The notes beneath the pieces are model-generated. The model saw only the letters and a list, made by a program, of their open reading frames with translations. It made no database searches and was not told where the DNA came from. From Xanthostigma xanthostigma (taxonomy: Eukaryota > Arthropoda > Insecta > Raphidioptera > Raphidiidae), in assembly GCA_963575645.1 (NCBI GenBank), contig OY754469.1:39080753-39144752 (forward strand): 64,000 bases of DNA, in the 5' to 3' direction. The position numbers and the translations under genes were made by a program. Position 1 is the first letter of the stretch. Each line of letters begins with the position of its first letter. Below are positions 10,456-21,690 of this stretch, one piece after another.

Positions 10456-10954
10456 TGATTTTTCGCAACATTAGCGCCTTCTGGCGGCTCTTTATCTTCC
10501 GCCTATAGCCTCATGGCAATTTTTTTCCTACTTACTTATACTATCTCCTATTATTCTGCAAAATTTCAGCTCTGCACCGAGTCACCCATTTTCTCCGTAG
10601 CCAGCTCTTAGTCCATAAGATGATACTAAAACTAAAATCTTTTTGCTCGACTACATTTTATATTGGAGGCTCGTTCGTAAGCGCGGAGAGTTGGGTTAAT
10701 TAATATGAAACAGATTTGAGAGATTTAAAGTGTTGAAAAAAATCACAATTTGGAAAAGAAGTACTTTTTGCAGCGTCTGGTTTCGAAAATGTTCAGTTGG
10801 TACGGCTTATGCCAACCGTATGATGATGCTCACCAGATCCAGTATCACAAATGTACAATACATCGCTGCATGAAGTGCGCGTTGCTCGGCAACATGCTCG
10901 CACTATCAAAATAATAATTCCGAGTTCCAAAACACAAGCACAAAAATCTAATCT
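10456..10954. other. unassigned spacer
   Basis: No supported gene. Mixed composition, some unique-looking sequence. Confidence 0.3.
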
Positions 10955-11568
10955 TCTATACTAATATATAAAGCTGAAGAGTTTGTTTGTTTGTTTGAAC
11001 GCGCTAATCTCAGAAACTACTGGTTCGAATTGAAAATCATTTATTTGTTGAATAGCCCATTTATTTAGGAAGGCTATAGGCTATATAATATTACGCTACG
11101 ACCATTAGGAGCGGAGCATTAATGAAAAATGTTGCAAAATGTATCTCAAAAATAAGCTTCTATTCATGTGAAATGCATTAACTAGATATACTCATATTAG
11201 CGCTGTGAGAACACAACCTCAATTGGCTCAATCGGTAGAGCATGCGACTGTCAATATCAGGGTCGTGGTTCGAGACCCACGTTGGGCGAATATGTTTTTA
11301 TTTTTTTTTTTATTTTTTAAATTGCTTTCATCTAAGGCTTACATTTAAATTTATTTTAATTTTATTTAATTGATTAAACAAAAATTATTAGTTAAAAAAA
11401 GTTTGAATACTGCTTTTTATCGACAAAAACTTTGAACGGTAACTCCGATAATCATGAAACTTGGACACAATATTCATTTCGGTAAACTAAGATGAATGTG
11501 TGTACTCATGTTCGTCCCTTCCCCATTCTTTCTTTTACACCCGGGTGAAACCGGACGGGACGGCTAGT
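10955..11568 (+). mobile_element. Helitron-like element carrying a tRNA-Lys relic, copy 1
   Basis: Starts TCTATACTAATATATAAAGC, followed by GTTTGTTTGTTTG and GCGCTAATCTC. Ends CACCCGGGTGAAACCGG then ACGGCTAGT. The 5' TC, 3' CTAG-T and a GC-rich hairpin near the 3' end fit Helitrons/Helentrons. No Rep or helicase frame is present, so it is non-autonomous. It aligns throughout with 12440-13177 on the opposite strand, including the internal tRNA-like block. Confidence 0.85.
11217..11288 (+). pseudogene. decayed tRNA-Lys inside the Helitron-like element
   Basis: D arm GCTCAATCGGTAGAGC and 3' acceptor strand GTTGGGC match metazoan tRNA-Lys well. The T arm has lost one base, the anticodon stem has two mismatches and the anticodon reads GTC instead of CTT. 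It is therefore not a working tRNA. T runs follow at 11293 and 11301. The homologous block at 12831-12903 still has CTT. Confidence 0.75.
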
Positions 11569-11689
11569 ACTATTTTTGTTTCGTTGCATTCAGTTCAGTT
11601 GATGTACATTTATCTTCAAAATATTTATTGTATTAATAATTTCCTTAAGATTTTAGATTTGAAGTTTATTTATCCTCGTAGGAGATAAA

Positions 11690-11925
11690 ATATTCGGGAG
11701 ATGCTGGTTCATTACAAAAACAATCTCCATTTAATTTTTCCTAATCAACGCTGGGACTTTTTCCTGCTGCCTCTTGTCGAGAAACGGTAATTCCTGTAAC
11801 GGCCATCTTGTTGAGATTTTCCATGGTTTCCCTCAATAATTCCAGATAAATATCGAGATGGTTCCTTATTCAAGGCCATGGCCGATTACCTGTCAAACTC
11901 CTATGCTCACGTATTCACTAGCTTA
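11690..11925 (+). mobile_element. SINE copy, 5' end replaced
   Basis: Begins with ATTCGGGAGATGCTGG from the tRNA head. It then jumps through about 45 unrelated bases to TGGGACTTTTTCCTGCTGCC and continues through the body to CTGTCAAACTCC. It lacks the 3' third and tail. Confidence 0.75.
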
Positions 11926-12439
11926 CTCCCCAAGTCAAGCGTGCCTAAAGAAGTTTAACTTCAAAAATAAAATAACTATAATTATGGACATAATTGTGTC
12001 CACCGTGGACATAACTGCCCCCAAAAGTCTACTACAAAAGAGGAAGGAGCTCTGAGCGAAATGGTAATTTGTACCCAGACTAGGTCGGACCAAGCAATTA
12101 CCGGGATATAAAATATCCAAGAGATGATTTTGTTCATCATGAATCTATTTCAAAGCGTGTTGTGTGATGATTTTAGGAATCTCACATACCAATACACAAG
12201 TGCGTGTATTTTGTGTGCGTGTGTATGTACACTGGTAACATATACACCCTTGTCTGGTTTGTGTACAGTGGGATGACACTCCCTTACTGACTGACAGGAC
12301 AACAGCAGCAAAAGGGTGCTCACAAGGGGAATCAATCACAGCCAGTTGGATATCACGTTGTTGTTTCGTGCTATAAACTATTCCCCTGCAACTATCTCTT
12401 GACTGGGGGCAGGTAGTTAGATAGATAGATTTATATAAT
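11926..12439. other. unassigned spacer
   Basis: A TG-rich stretch at 12190-12240 and a short GATA repeat at 12419-12430. No gene recognised. Confidence 0.35.
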
Positions 12440-13177
12440 ACTAGCGGTCCCGCCCGGTTTCACCCGGGTGCAAAAGAACAAATGGGGAAGGCAGGGACGT
12501 GAGTACGCACATTCAGCTTAGTTTACCGAGATGAATGTTGTGTCCAAACTTCATAATGATCGGAGTTACCGTTCAAAAGTTTTTGTCGTTAAAAAGCAGT
12601 ATTTATACTTTTTTTAAGTAATAAATTTCTTTTAATATAATAGATATATTTAATTGACAACACTGTAGGATAATTATTTTTATATAGGTACCTATAGTTG
12701 TAACAGTTTTCAAATGAGCTATTAATTAGATTTATTTAATTTTAATTAGTCGTAATAAAATTTAATAAATGGAAATGTTAGCCTTAGAAGAAAGCAATAT
12801 AGAAAATAAAAAAAATAAATAAAAGTATATTCACCGACGTGGGGCTTGAACCCTAGACTCTGGCATTAAGAGTCTTACGCTCTTCCGAGTGAGCTATCCG
12901 GGCTTGTGAACGTGACGCGCTAATATTGGAATATTTAGTTAAGACATTTCACCTGACAATATTTGTCGAACGGACTAATTTTGAAATACATCTTGCAACA
13001 TTTTATATTGATGTTTCGCTCCAATTGGTCGTAGCGTGATATTATATAGCCTATAGCCTTCCTCGATAAATGGGCTATCCAACAAAAAAAAATTTCAATT
13101 CGAACCCGTAGTTTCTGAGATTAGCGCGTTCAACCAAACAAACAAACAAACTCTTCAGCTTTATATATTAGTATAGA
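12440..13177 (-). mobile_element. Helitron-like element carrying a tRNA-Lys relic, copy 2
   Basis: On the minus strand it starts TCTATACTAATATATAAAGC at 13177 and ends with CACCCGGGTGAAACCGG and CTAGT at 12440. Homology with 10955-11568 runs through AGGCTATAGGCTATATAATA, the tRNA-Lys block and GGTAACTCCGAT. It is longer because of an extra AT-rich segment near 12615-12740. Confidence 0.85.
12831..12903 (-). pseudogene. decayed tRNA-Lys (CTT) inside the Helitron-like element
   Basis: The minus strand reads GCCCGGATAGCTCACTCGG, an anticodon loop CTCTTAA with Lys anticodon CTT, and a T arm containing GGGTTCAAGCCC. The anticodon stem and the acceptor end have mismatches, and the D arm has GGAAGAGC. 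A T-rich run follows on the minus strand. Together with 11217-11288 it shows that one ancestral element captured a tRNA-Lys before copying. Confidence 0.78.
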
Positions 13178-13600
13178 TAGCGGCCCGGCCCGATTTCACC
13201 CGGATGCGATAAAAATAATTCTGTAAAATGTATTTCCTTTGCAACCCGGCGACTGAACTAATAGCTTTGGACAAATTCTACCAGATTTGCTTCTGAACTA
13301 ATAGCTTTGAGCTAATTGTATCAGATGTCACTGCATGTTACTTAAACAGATCTTTTTTGAGAAAACACCGCAATTTTGTACACAATTTTTAATAAAAATT
13401 ATTCTATAGTCTAAGTTGAACCAAAGCAAGACACATTTACGAAACTTCATTGAAATTGGTTCAGTGGAAAATTTAATTTCATGAAGGAATGATATCAATT
13501 TCACTTTTCATCTGTCAAAATGAAAAGTGCCCGAGAAACATGGCGGAATTTTGAGACATGCGTATAAAAAATTTTCAACTATGAAAAAGTCTATTAATGT
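13178..13600 (-). mobile_element. second Helitron-like family, fragment
   Basis: The reverse complement matches parts of 17600-18492: 3' end CCGGGTGAAATCGGGC, repeated ACTAATAGCTTTG.CAAATT blocks, and AAGTTGAACCAAAGCAAGAC. It abuts the tRNA-bearing element exactly at its 5' end. Confidence 0.65.
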
Positions 13601-13611
13601 TCTTCTTCTGA

Positions 13612-14139
13612 ATGATAGATAGATAGATAAATTTATTCTCCATAATAGCTATACAGCAGGAGTTCGTCACAAATTTCTTAATTAAAATTAATTTAAAAAA
13701 ATTCTTGTACTGAATATAGACAAGCTTTAATTAAAAATGATTTAAGCTCCCTTTTAAATTTAAGAAAAGGTAAATTCTTCAGTTCTATAGGAAGGCAGTT
13801 ATAGAAATTTAGAGCAGAGTATTCGGGGCTGTTTTGATAAAGACTAAGATTTGGTTTCGGAAGAATAATTGAGTTCTTATTACGCGTTTGGTAGCTATGT
13901 ATTGTACTGTGAGTTGGATATTTAGTAACAAATTTCTGCAAATGACATAGAGAGTGATAAATGTAAATAGATGGAACTGTTAATATTTGATTTGCCTTAA
14001 AACAATTTTTACAACTGTCACGAAAGCCTAGATTGAAAAAAAATGGACATGTAGATAACTTCACAACTATACCGGTGTTATTACCATAGTTACCATTCAT
14101 AAAACTATATGATAACCTATAAAAAACGAACATGTACAT
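13612..14139 (-). pseudogene. Jockey-like LINE C-terminus with GATA-type tail
   Basis: A 148-codon minus-strand frame (13693-14139) ends an apparent non-LTR reverse-transcriptase protein. Visible blocks are SCKNCFKANQILTVPSIYIY, then YQTRNKNS, LSLYQNSPEYSALNFYNCLP and FKRELKSFLIKACLYSVQEF. This order matches the conserved C-terminal region of Jockey-clade proteins. About 80 bp of 3' UTR and a TATC repeat (plus strand GATAGATAGATA at 13616) follow, giving a typical LINE 3' end. The 5' part with the catalytic domain is missing. Confidence 0.85.
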
Positions 14140-14660
14140 ACCTAGATGTATTGATTATTGAGAACGGATTTCGTTAATAGCTTAAAAAGAAAGAATTTTA
14201 TGGCTGCACGGCAAAGATAAAAAATGTCGTTCTATTTCGGGATTACAATCGATGAAATATTAGGTATTTATTACTTTAATACTTACAAAACGCTGTTGCA
14301 TTTTGGCGTCGGAGAAAATCCGATCTTAACAAATGCCTATAATTAATCTTTGTTGAATCGGTGAATACGCTGTGCCTTGGTTTGACAGCATAGCCGTACC
14401 ATGAAGGGGTGAAGGGGGTGAGGTGGAATAAACGTTGCGTAGGAGTGTTACACTAGGTCGCATATATTCGGTATATGTGGCGCCCCCTTTTGGTGATTCT
14501 GATGGCACGAATGAAGCGGTGCCGTAGAGACCATAGTCGCCCGTTGCCGATTGCGCCTGGGGGACTCCCCCGCCCTATATTGCACAAGCGGATATGGCTA
14601 GGGGTAGACAAATTCTAACTGCATGGTGGGTATTTAGTTGCCTTATATTTTAAATTTTTA
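14140..14660. other. unassigned spacer
   Basis: Includes a locally GC-rich patch (14470-14580). I see no gene; the minus-strand frame there matches nothing I know. Confidence 0.35.
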
Positions 14661-14990
14661 TTCCCGAGCGGTGTGGCGTGAGAGCACTAGACTCGCATTC
14701 GGGAGATACCGGGTTCAAATCCCGGCGGGGGCAGATATGGCTGGGACTTTTTCCCGTTGTCTCTCGCCGAGAAACGGTAATTCCTGTACCGGCCATCTTG
14801 TCAAGGTCTTCCGTGGTTTCCCTCAATAATTCCAGATAGATATCGCGAGATGGTTCTTTATTCAAGGCCTTGGCCGATTACCTTTCAAAATCCTATGCTC
14901 AAAATTTGCCTACCTTATCCTAATGTCTTTTAAAATTCCTTCATATTCGCCCATTACTATTAATTAAGTTAAAGTTGAAAAATGTTTTAC
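14661..14990 (+). mobile_element. SINE copy with intact tRNA head, 3'-truncated
   Basis: The head has B-box GGGTTCAAATCCC. The body carries CGAGAAACGGTAATTCC, CCTCAATAATTCCAGATA and CTACCTTATCCTAATGTC. Homology stops near GTTGAAAAATG, before the region and ATT tail seen at 7150-7270. Confidence 0.82.
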
Positions 14991-14999
14991 TAAATGCAT

Positions 15000-15394
15000 A
15001 TGAAAGTATATACGGTACTTATAACAAAAAGACAATTTTTAAAGTTTTTGTCTGTCTGTCTGTTTGTTTCGGCTAATCTCCTAAACGACTGGACCGATTT
15101 TGACGGGACTTTCACTTCAGATAGCTAATGTTATAAGGAGTAACTTAGGCTATATACATTCGCATTTAAAAAAAATGATGTCCATAATTAGATTTCACAT
15201 TGTTACAGTAACAAAACTACATAAGAAAAATTGGCTTTCCAAGAATGTCTCTGTCGAAACTTTAACCCGAAACTTCCACTCAGCGCTTCCCCCTCCAACG
15301 ACTTAATATCACAAAGGCTGCCTGTCGCGCGGGTTATTGCGGATGGCTGTGTCTCAAAGCGCGCTTTAAAACATTGTTTTCTAGCAGTTAGATC
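15000..15394 (+). mobile_element. Helitron-like fragment
   Basis: Contains GTCTGTCTGTCTGTTTG, CTAAACGACTGGACCGAT and TGTCGCGCGGGTTATTGCGG, phrases typical of short insect Helitron-like repeats. Boundaries are unclear, and the hAT at 15395 interrupts its 3' flank. Confidence 0.5.
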
Positions 15395-15922
15395 CAGGCG
15401 CGGTCGCAGCCTGAAATTTTGGGGGGGTCACTCACTACACTAATAAAAAAGGTATGCACCCCGGGAGTGCCAGCGGATGTGAAAACTTGAATATTAACCG
15501 TCTTACGAATTTTCGATCAAAATGGTTTGTAGATATCTAGATTGCATTTTTTTATGTACGATATTTCAACGCTAGATGTCTAACGTATAAATAAAAGTTT
15601 CCGTATTACGCATTTTCGATCAGGACACGTGACCTGACGACGAGTTTAAGATTTTTTACCCATTACAAAAAAATTGTTCAACGCCGCTAAAGAAGTTTTC
15701 ACTTCAAAAAATAGGTATCTGGAATAAAATAAACATTATTGCACAAGACACAATTTTATTTTATACATTACCTAATACCTATAAAACAAATGGAAGTCGT
15801 CATTTTGTATTTTAGCTAAAAATTTCCTTTTATTATTTGGCAAATTTTTGAGATTTTTCAATTTGACCTTAGATTTTGGGGGGATCATGTCCCCTGTGAC
15901 CCCCCCCTTCGGACCGCGCCTG
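15395..15922. mobile_element. 528-bp hAT element
   Basis: Ends CAGGCGCGGTC and GACCGCGCCTG, with an exact 8-bp target duplication GTTAGATC at 15387-15394 and 15923-15930. Runs of G and C lie near both ends. The interior is non-coding. Confidence 0.9.
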
Positions 15923-15971
15923 GTTAGATCATAACTTTTTGTTTGCCTAGGTATTTTTTTATTTGTTCCTC

Positions 15972-16480
15972 TATATACATGACTGCCATAGCCTGGGACT
16001 GTGTTGCTGGGATGATTTCAAGTAAAAAATGTCTAATGAACCCGGAACGCTATCCTAACTGAGCTAGAAACATTTGAAATTTTAGATTAGTAGTACTAGG
16101 AATTCCCTACTAATTTAAAAACCATTTAAAAAGAAATCGCTTTATTGAATTAGTTGCTCAAAATGTCCACCCAGTTGCTGTATACATAGTCTAGCTCTTC
16201 TTAGAATTGAAGTGGTAGTTCTGCAAAGAGTCTCAGGATCAGCACGAATAAATACTAATGGTGATTCACAGCCACCTGGTCTTTTTAATAATAACAAAAC
16301 CAACAGCCGAACCTAATACCTGCATTAGTGGGCTTACTTATTTAAAATTTCAAATGCTTCTAGCTCAGTTAGGATAGCGTTCCGGGTATATGTTCATTAG
16401 ACATTTTTTAATTGAAATCTCTCCACCAACACAGTCCCAGGTTATGGCAGTCATGTCGTGGGACACCTGTATATAGATAT
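15972..16480. mobile_element. inverted-repeat element containing a transposase tail
   Basis: Left arm 15972-16095 and right arm 16338-16480 are inverted, sharing ATGACTGCCATA, TGGGACTGTGTTG, AAAAAATGTCTAATGAAC and GGAACGCTATCCTAACTGAG. The right end has ACAGGTGTCCCAC in inverted sense; the left end has lost it. The spacer encodes the transposase remnant at 16142. Confidence 0.75.
16142..16297 (-). pseudogene. Tc1/mariner-related DDE transposase C-terminus
   Basis: The minus strand reads CESPLVFIRADPETLCRTTT, then SILRRARLCIQQLGGHFEQL and a stop at 16142-16144. The closing motif RxxxCIxxxGGHFEHLL with an upstream helical RxRxR stretch is the C-terminus of an insect transposase family with an N-terminal helix-turn-helix and a DDE domain. 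The catalytic residues lie upstream and are absent. Pieces of the same family lie at 27822-28050 and 31042-31266. Confidence 0.7.
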
Positions 16481-16489
16481 AGCCGAAAG

Positions 16490-17560
16490 CTCCACTATTT
16501 TTGCCGCTACCGTGTTTCATCACAATCGCGTGTAGAGCCGCGGGGAGCAGCTAGTATGAAGTAAAAACCAGCCATTTTATATGAGACCTACATGCAAAAA
16601 AAATGTCAAATTTATCTCGTGTGTACAATAATTGATTCGAATGAATCGAGGGATAGGTTTGTTCAACCCTGCATCTCGTCCCTGCACTTGTACCCTGTTT
16701 GCCCGACTCTCGCGTTGTTACAATGCCCAAAGGCATTTCAAACATGTAGCTGAAATTCTGCTGCATGTAACGTATTCAAATTAGTTTTTTTTTGCAATTT
16801 TAAATCTCAGCTCTGCAGTTTAAAATTTTTATTTACATTGGATTCCATTGCATTGTTCAATGGATTATTGTTTACTTTGTAAAATACTGATTCATTTGCA
16901 AAAAATACGTGCTAAATTGTATGTTTGATTGGTCTTTTTTATTGCATTCAATGGAAAAAAAAACTATAGTAAAACCGTTTTAAAAAAGCCACCATGAAAC
17001 TTTTTTAAAAGCTGCTGCAACAAATCCTAATAAATACTGTATATTACATCAAACAGGTAGTTGCTGTTCGATCTGGCTTTGCCCGAATGCAAATAATTTT
17101 TTTCGCTCTTTGCTCATTTGTTTGTAACTATAATAGTTTTCGAGATATTCAAAAAATAAACTTTGAAGATTTAAGAGTAAATATATATCAGGAACCGAGT
17201 AAAAAGTGACAATTTGTGATCAACCCTGTGTATACTACATGCTCTGCTCTAATTATATAATTAGTACGATACATAAACAGAAAAGAACGTGTAATTGACT
17301 TGGCATTACGTATAATTATATAATAGAAATGCAACGACCACTCATTGGAAATAATGGAATATATAAAGAAGCGACTGTACATTGTTCCTTGAGACCATGG
17401 ATACCTCATTAGTGTGACTGTAGGATACTTATATTCTATGGCGTTTACCATAAAACAGGATTTACTGAAGCAGAACGAGAAGTTATTTGAAGAATACTCG
17501 ATAACACTTATTAGTAATTTTACTTGCGGTTGATTTCAGTTAACATTAATGACATAACAT
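16490..17560. other. mostly unassigned, one dispersed repeat block
   Basis: 16556-16630 belongs to the dispersed repeat that also occurs at 17562-17640, 28600 and 29165 (GAAGTAAAAACCAGCCATTT). The rest is AT-rich with no recognised feature. Confidence 0.4.
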
Positions 17561-17599
17561 GAAGTGAAAACCAGCTATTTTAAATGGGGTATACGTACA

Positions 17600-18492
17600 A
17601 AAAAATCTATATTTATATAAAAATCTCGTGTACGATGTTCGTCCGCGCTAATCTCCGAATCCACTGAATCGATGTTAATGAAATTTTGTAAATGTGTCTT
17701 GCTTGGTTCAACCACTATAGGATAGTTTTTATTTAATTTTTGTTGCAAGAAACAAGAAGAGAAGGAGAGAGAGAAACTATCCGTATATAGATTGCGGTAA
17801 TTGCTCGTATTCCTCTAGAGAGCAGAAAATTTGGAATGACTTACCTCTACTTGGGGGTCGGAAATGCGTCATATTTTTATAACAATGACACTTCTGTGAA
17901 GAGTTTTTATTTTATTTTTTTTTATTTATTGTAAGTTTTAACACACAACATAAAATCTAACAGTAAATTTCGTGGTTTTTAGCTTTAGGAACGTGGGCCA
18001 ACTAGTAAGCTATCAGATCATGGAAAAATTCAAGTCAAAAGGTGAGAATATTTTTTTTTATATTCAATTCCCAAAATTCGGATTTTTGTGAAAGACAATC
18101 GAAGTAGATTTTCTCGAAAATGACGCATTTCCGACCCCCAAGTGATAGAAAGTAAATCATTCCAAATTAGTCATAGTTTCTTCTCTCGAAAGGAATACGA
18201 GCAATAACTGGTCACTCTGTATATAAAGTATATCTATATCGTGTCGTTTTAGTAACGTGGAGCGACATCTGATGGAATTTTCTCAAAACTATTAGTTTAG
18301 AAGCAAACAAAAAAAAAACTGTTTAGTACCAAGTAGCGACATTTGATAGAATTTGCTCGAAGCTATTAGTTCAGAAACAAATCTGGTCGAATTTGCTCAA
18401 AGCTGTTAGTTCAGACGCCGGGCCGTAAGTGAAATACATTTTGCAGAATTATATCTATCGCACCCAGGTGAAACCGGGCTGGACCGCAAGTA
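17600..18492 (+). mobile_element. second Helitron-like family, long copy
   Basis: The start region has CTCGTGTACGATGTTCGTCC and GCGCTAATCTCCGAATCCAC; the 3' end has CGCACCCAGGTGAAACCGGG. Inside, a block around GCGACATTTGATAGAATTTG and CTATTAGTTCAGA occurs as three partial tandem copies (18265-18420). An inverted pair of about 60 bp near 17820-17890 and 18118-18200 (GGAATGACTTACC..CTTGGGGGTCGGAAATGCG) frames the middle. Non-autonomous. Confidence 0.6.
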
Positions 18493-18841
18493 TTATATAT
18501 CTCGTGCGCATAAATGGTATTACTGTTTACGTCTTACGACATAAAATTTCATTATTCTGCAAAGCTCCAAAGAGGAATATGCGTATTTATTAAAATTAAA
18601 AGAATATAAATAATGAGAAAAAGTAATAAAAATATAAGTACGTACTGTTATACGAATAAGCGCATTAAACCACCTACCAAGTGGACTTAATATATGTTTA
18701 AATTCGCAAAAAGCATCAAACATTATTTTATTTCTTTTACTTGAAGTTTTAAACCTGTTATTATGTAATATCCACTTTGCTTACATACTAATATTATTTT
18801 GTATACGGTGTGTTCAAATAAAGATGGTTAAGTTTCATTTT

Positions 18842-19372
18842 TGACGTGATAACGTCTTATAAATTGATGAATCACCAATCTTATAAATTGATGAAACACC
18901 GGCTGCATGCACGAAAAAGTGTATCGTTCCTAACGTTCCGCCTGACCCTGTGCGTGCTTTTCTCGAAAACGGCCCTAACGATTTGGATGAAATTTACTGA
19001 AAAGGGATTTTGGGGGGCAAAAAATCGTTTTAGCTAGGTCTCATCTTTCGAAAAAATCGTTTTCTTACAAATTTTATCATTATAAAAATCAATTTTTTGA
19101 CGTATGAAAATACTTAAATATTGTAAGTAGGTTTTGGAATTTTATATAAACAATTAAACAATTGTTTTCAAAATATTATGACAGTTAATCTTTGAGACTT
19201 AAATACGAAAAGAAAGAAAGTTAAAAAAAAACAATTATTATTATAGGTGGTGAGTAATTTTAATAAATAAATTAACGTTCTGCCTGACCCTGTGCGTGAT
19301 TATTAAATATGATATTCGAGCGGAATACGTTATCACGTAAAACTATCGTCCGTAAACCGACTTTACAGACAA
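18842..19372 (-). mobile_element. GTGATAAC element, reverse copy
   Basis: The plus strand starts TTTTTGACGTGATAACGTCT and ends GACTTTACAGACAACCAA. This is the reverse complement of 37267-37842 at both ends, with a different middle. GCCTGACCCTGTGCGTG occurs twice (about 18940 and 19275), so the middle segment may be a nested insertion or a duplication. Confidence 0.75.
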
Positions 19373-20375
19373 CCAATTTTTTTTTATCTGTTTACGGTTC
19401 CATAGACTCTAGGAACCTTTATAATTTACAACCAATTTTGATCAAATTTCGTAAAAAGTAAAAAATAAAAAGGTTTTTTTAAAAACTTGAACCTACTGTA
19501 AAAAGCCACTAAAAGGAAGAAAATAGTAACATTTTGAGGTCAGCGTCAATTTATTAAAACTTTTTACATAATATATCTACTTTTAATAAATTGGCACCGA
19601 TTTTATTATTTCTCCTCCTTTTAGTGTTTTTTTGAAGATGAAATTTTTTTATATTTTACTTTTTAGTGGATTATCAATACGTCATATTTGCACGTTATTT
19701 AATATTAATTGATTTTTTTTGTATTTGATTACTCAACTTAGAAACTAGACATATACAAAAAAAAAACTACTAATCCGATTTAAGGAACATTTATGAGGGA
19801 TCATCCAGAAGTTATAGGTACTATATTAAACAAAAAAATCATCAAAATCGGCTTACAATTGGCGGAGATATTGCGGATCAAACAAAAAAAACTACTGAAC
19901 CGATGTAAGTAAAATTTATGTGAGACCATCCTGAAAGTATACTCTAATAAATCAATATAAAATCGTTTTACAACTGGCGGAGATATCGCGGAACATCCAT
20001 AAAAATTCATCGATTTTTATAACTTTTTTTCGAAAGTCGGACCGAAAATCTGCCAAACTGTCGTTGTTACTCAACATAAAATTGCAAATCCTACCATTGT
20101 CGCGCCTTGTAATTCTTGTATTACTTACATCTCCTTTTTTATGTAAATTAATAAGATTGGCAATTTAACAATAATTGCGTATAATTTAATTAAATGATTC
20201 CCTTTTTCGATAGGCAGACAAAACAAAAGCTACTGCATCTGTCAGATGGATAAATGGCTCCTTATCATTGATCCGACGATGTGTAATCAAGTTAAATACA
20301 AAATAGTCATCCTGAAAAAATATTGTAGTTTCTTTTTACATTTGCATAAATATTGCTAAGAAAGAATAAAATCTA
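19373..20375. other. AT-rich, decayed palindrome
   Basis: 19484-19640 contains CACTAAAAGGAAGAAAATAG and an inverted ATTATTTCTCCTCCTTTTAGTG, with GAGGTCAGCGTCAATTTATT as the inner motif. This is a degraded relative of the GAGTCGGYGTC palindromes at 22.1, 44.7 and 53.7 kb. The rest is unassigned. Confidence 0.5.
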
Positions 20376-20421
20376 TACCTATACTAATATTATAAAGAGG
20401 TAAAGTTTGTAAGTTTGAATG
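20376..20421 (+). mobile_element. Helitron-like 5' end, interrupted
   Basis: CTATACTAATATTATAAAGA followed by GTAAAGTTTGTAAGTTTG is the usual 5' opening of these elements. The MITE at 20422 follows immediately. Confidence 0.65.
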
Positions 20422-20748
20422 TATAATACGCGCCACGAATCTAAAATGCTCGGAAGTTAGATGCGAATGCGGGCTTGCGCTTGTACAGTCTGTTGAAAAA
20501 CTACAAACTCGCAACTCAACACAACTAAAATAACAATAACAACTTGACAATAGCGTACTCGACTGTACTGTAAAGCAGGAAAGCGACAAGTGACAGAGGC
20601 AACGAGCGATCACGGCCAATCACCGACGAGGGCACGTTCCGTGCAGGTATCTGGGAGATGGTGGGAGTCTCAACGGCTCTAAAATGTGCCTTTGCGACGC
20701 TGTCTGTGACTAACTTCCGAACCTTTTAGATCCGTGGTGCGTATTATA
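20422..20748 (+). mobile_element. GC-rich TIR MITE, copy 1
   Basis: Ends TATAATACGCGCCACGAATC and GATCCGTGGTGCGTATTATA are inverted, with a following CTAAAA.GTTCGGAAGTTAG repeat also inverted. A reverse copy with the same length lies at 57441-57761. The interior contains TCACGGCCAATCACCGACGA. No coding potential. TA target use is possible. Confidence 0.85.
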
Positions 20749-20939
20749 AACAACATTCTATTCGAAGATGCATGGGATAACCGTTTTTTTGGATGACCCG
20801 AAGTTACCCCTTTTTCACAGTCCGGCCCACTCCAGCCTGCCAACCATTGTATTTTTTTATTAAGCAGAGTTTAAAATTCCCAAATATCCGGGAACTGGCC
20901 CATTCAGAGATCCATAGGGTTTTAGTATTAAAAAGTACA

Positions 20940-21010
20940 AATAAATTTTGAACCTTGAAACCGTTTCGAAGCGACGAGTGCTGTTTTTATCTTCATCTGA
21001 AGATAATTAC
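20940..21010 (-). repeat. CGAAACG-type repeat fragment
   Basis: The minus strand has TCAGATGAAGATAAAAAC and GCTTCGAAACGGTTTC. This resembles the motif seen at 27.5, 38.7, 43.6, 50.9 and 54.8 kb, but without the clear stem. Confidence 0.4.
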
Positions 21011-21219
21011 AAAATTGTAGCTTCAATATTACATAGTTTTATTTTCACATCCACATTACATTCTATTCCCAGAGTAACAGCGCAACAGTAGGGGACGTCC
21101 ATCAGTCTGTGCAACGCTTCGTGTAAATAATTCATTTCTGTTTTAAGGAGTGAGCGGAAGTTTCGAATGTTAATATTTTCTGTACGAAAGGAACTGTTTT
21201 TTGAGAAACAGCATGGGAC

Positions 21220-21505
21220 CAGGGCCCGATCCAGCTATTTCGCCGCTCCGGGCAAAATAATATTTGCCGCCTTTACCCATGCGTTGTTCCATATTCCACA
21301 TTTTATTTTTGTAATCTACTAAAATATGATGTGAAATTTCAGTGATGTCATCAATAGTAATATATTCTAACAACTTTTGTGTAGGGTGTGGTTTTTTTTT
21401 GTTTAAACATCTTTCAAATTTTCGCCGCCGACGCCGCGCCGCCCTCAATTTTGTCGCCCCGGGCAATTGCCCGGTTTGCCCCCTCCCCCCCTAGATCGGG
21501 CCCTG
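21220..21505. mobile_element. 286-bp hAT element
   Basis: Ends CAGGGCCCGATCCAG and CTAGATCGGGCCCTG, with an exact 8-bp target duplication CATGGGAC at 21212-21219 and 21506-21513. The minus-strand frame across it is a shadow. The right end is very GC-rich (GCCCCGGGCAATTGCCCGG). Confidence 0.9.
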
Positions 21506-21583
21506 CATGGGACAGTCACGACTGACTGGATTAGCCTTGATGAGCGTTCATCGTGATGTCGAGATCAGTCCAGAGATCGTTAC

Positions 21584-21653
21584 GCTTTTTAACCGACGAA
21601 AAACAAAAACGGAGGAGGTTCTCAATTCGACGCGTATATTTTTTTTTTTTTTT

Positions 21654-21690
<37 letters not shown>

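Noticed and set aside
11217-11288. Functional tRNA gene
   Set aside because: The anticodon stem is mismatched, the T arm has lost a base and the acceptor ends do not pair fully.
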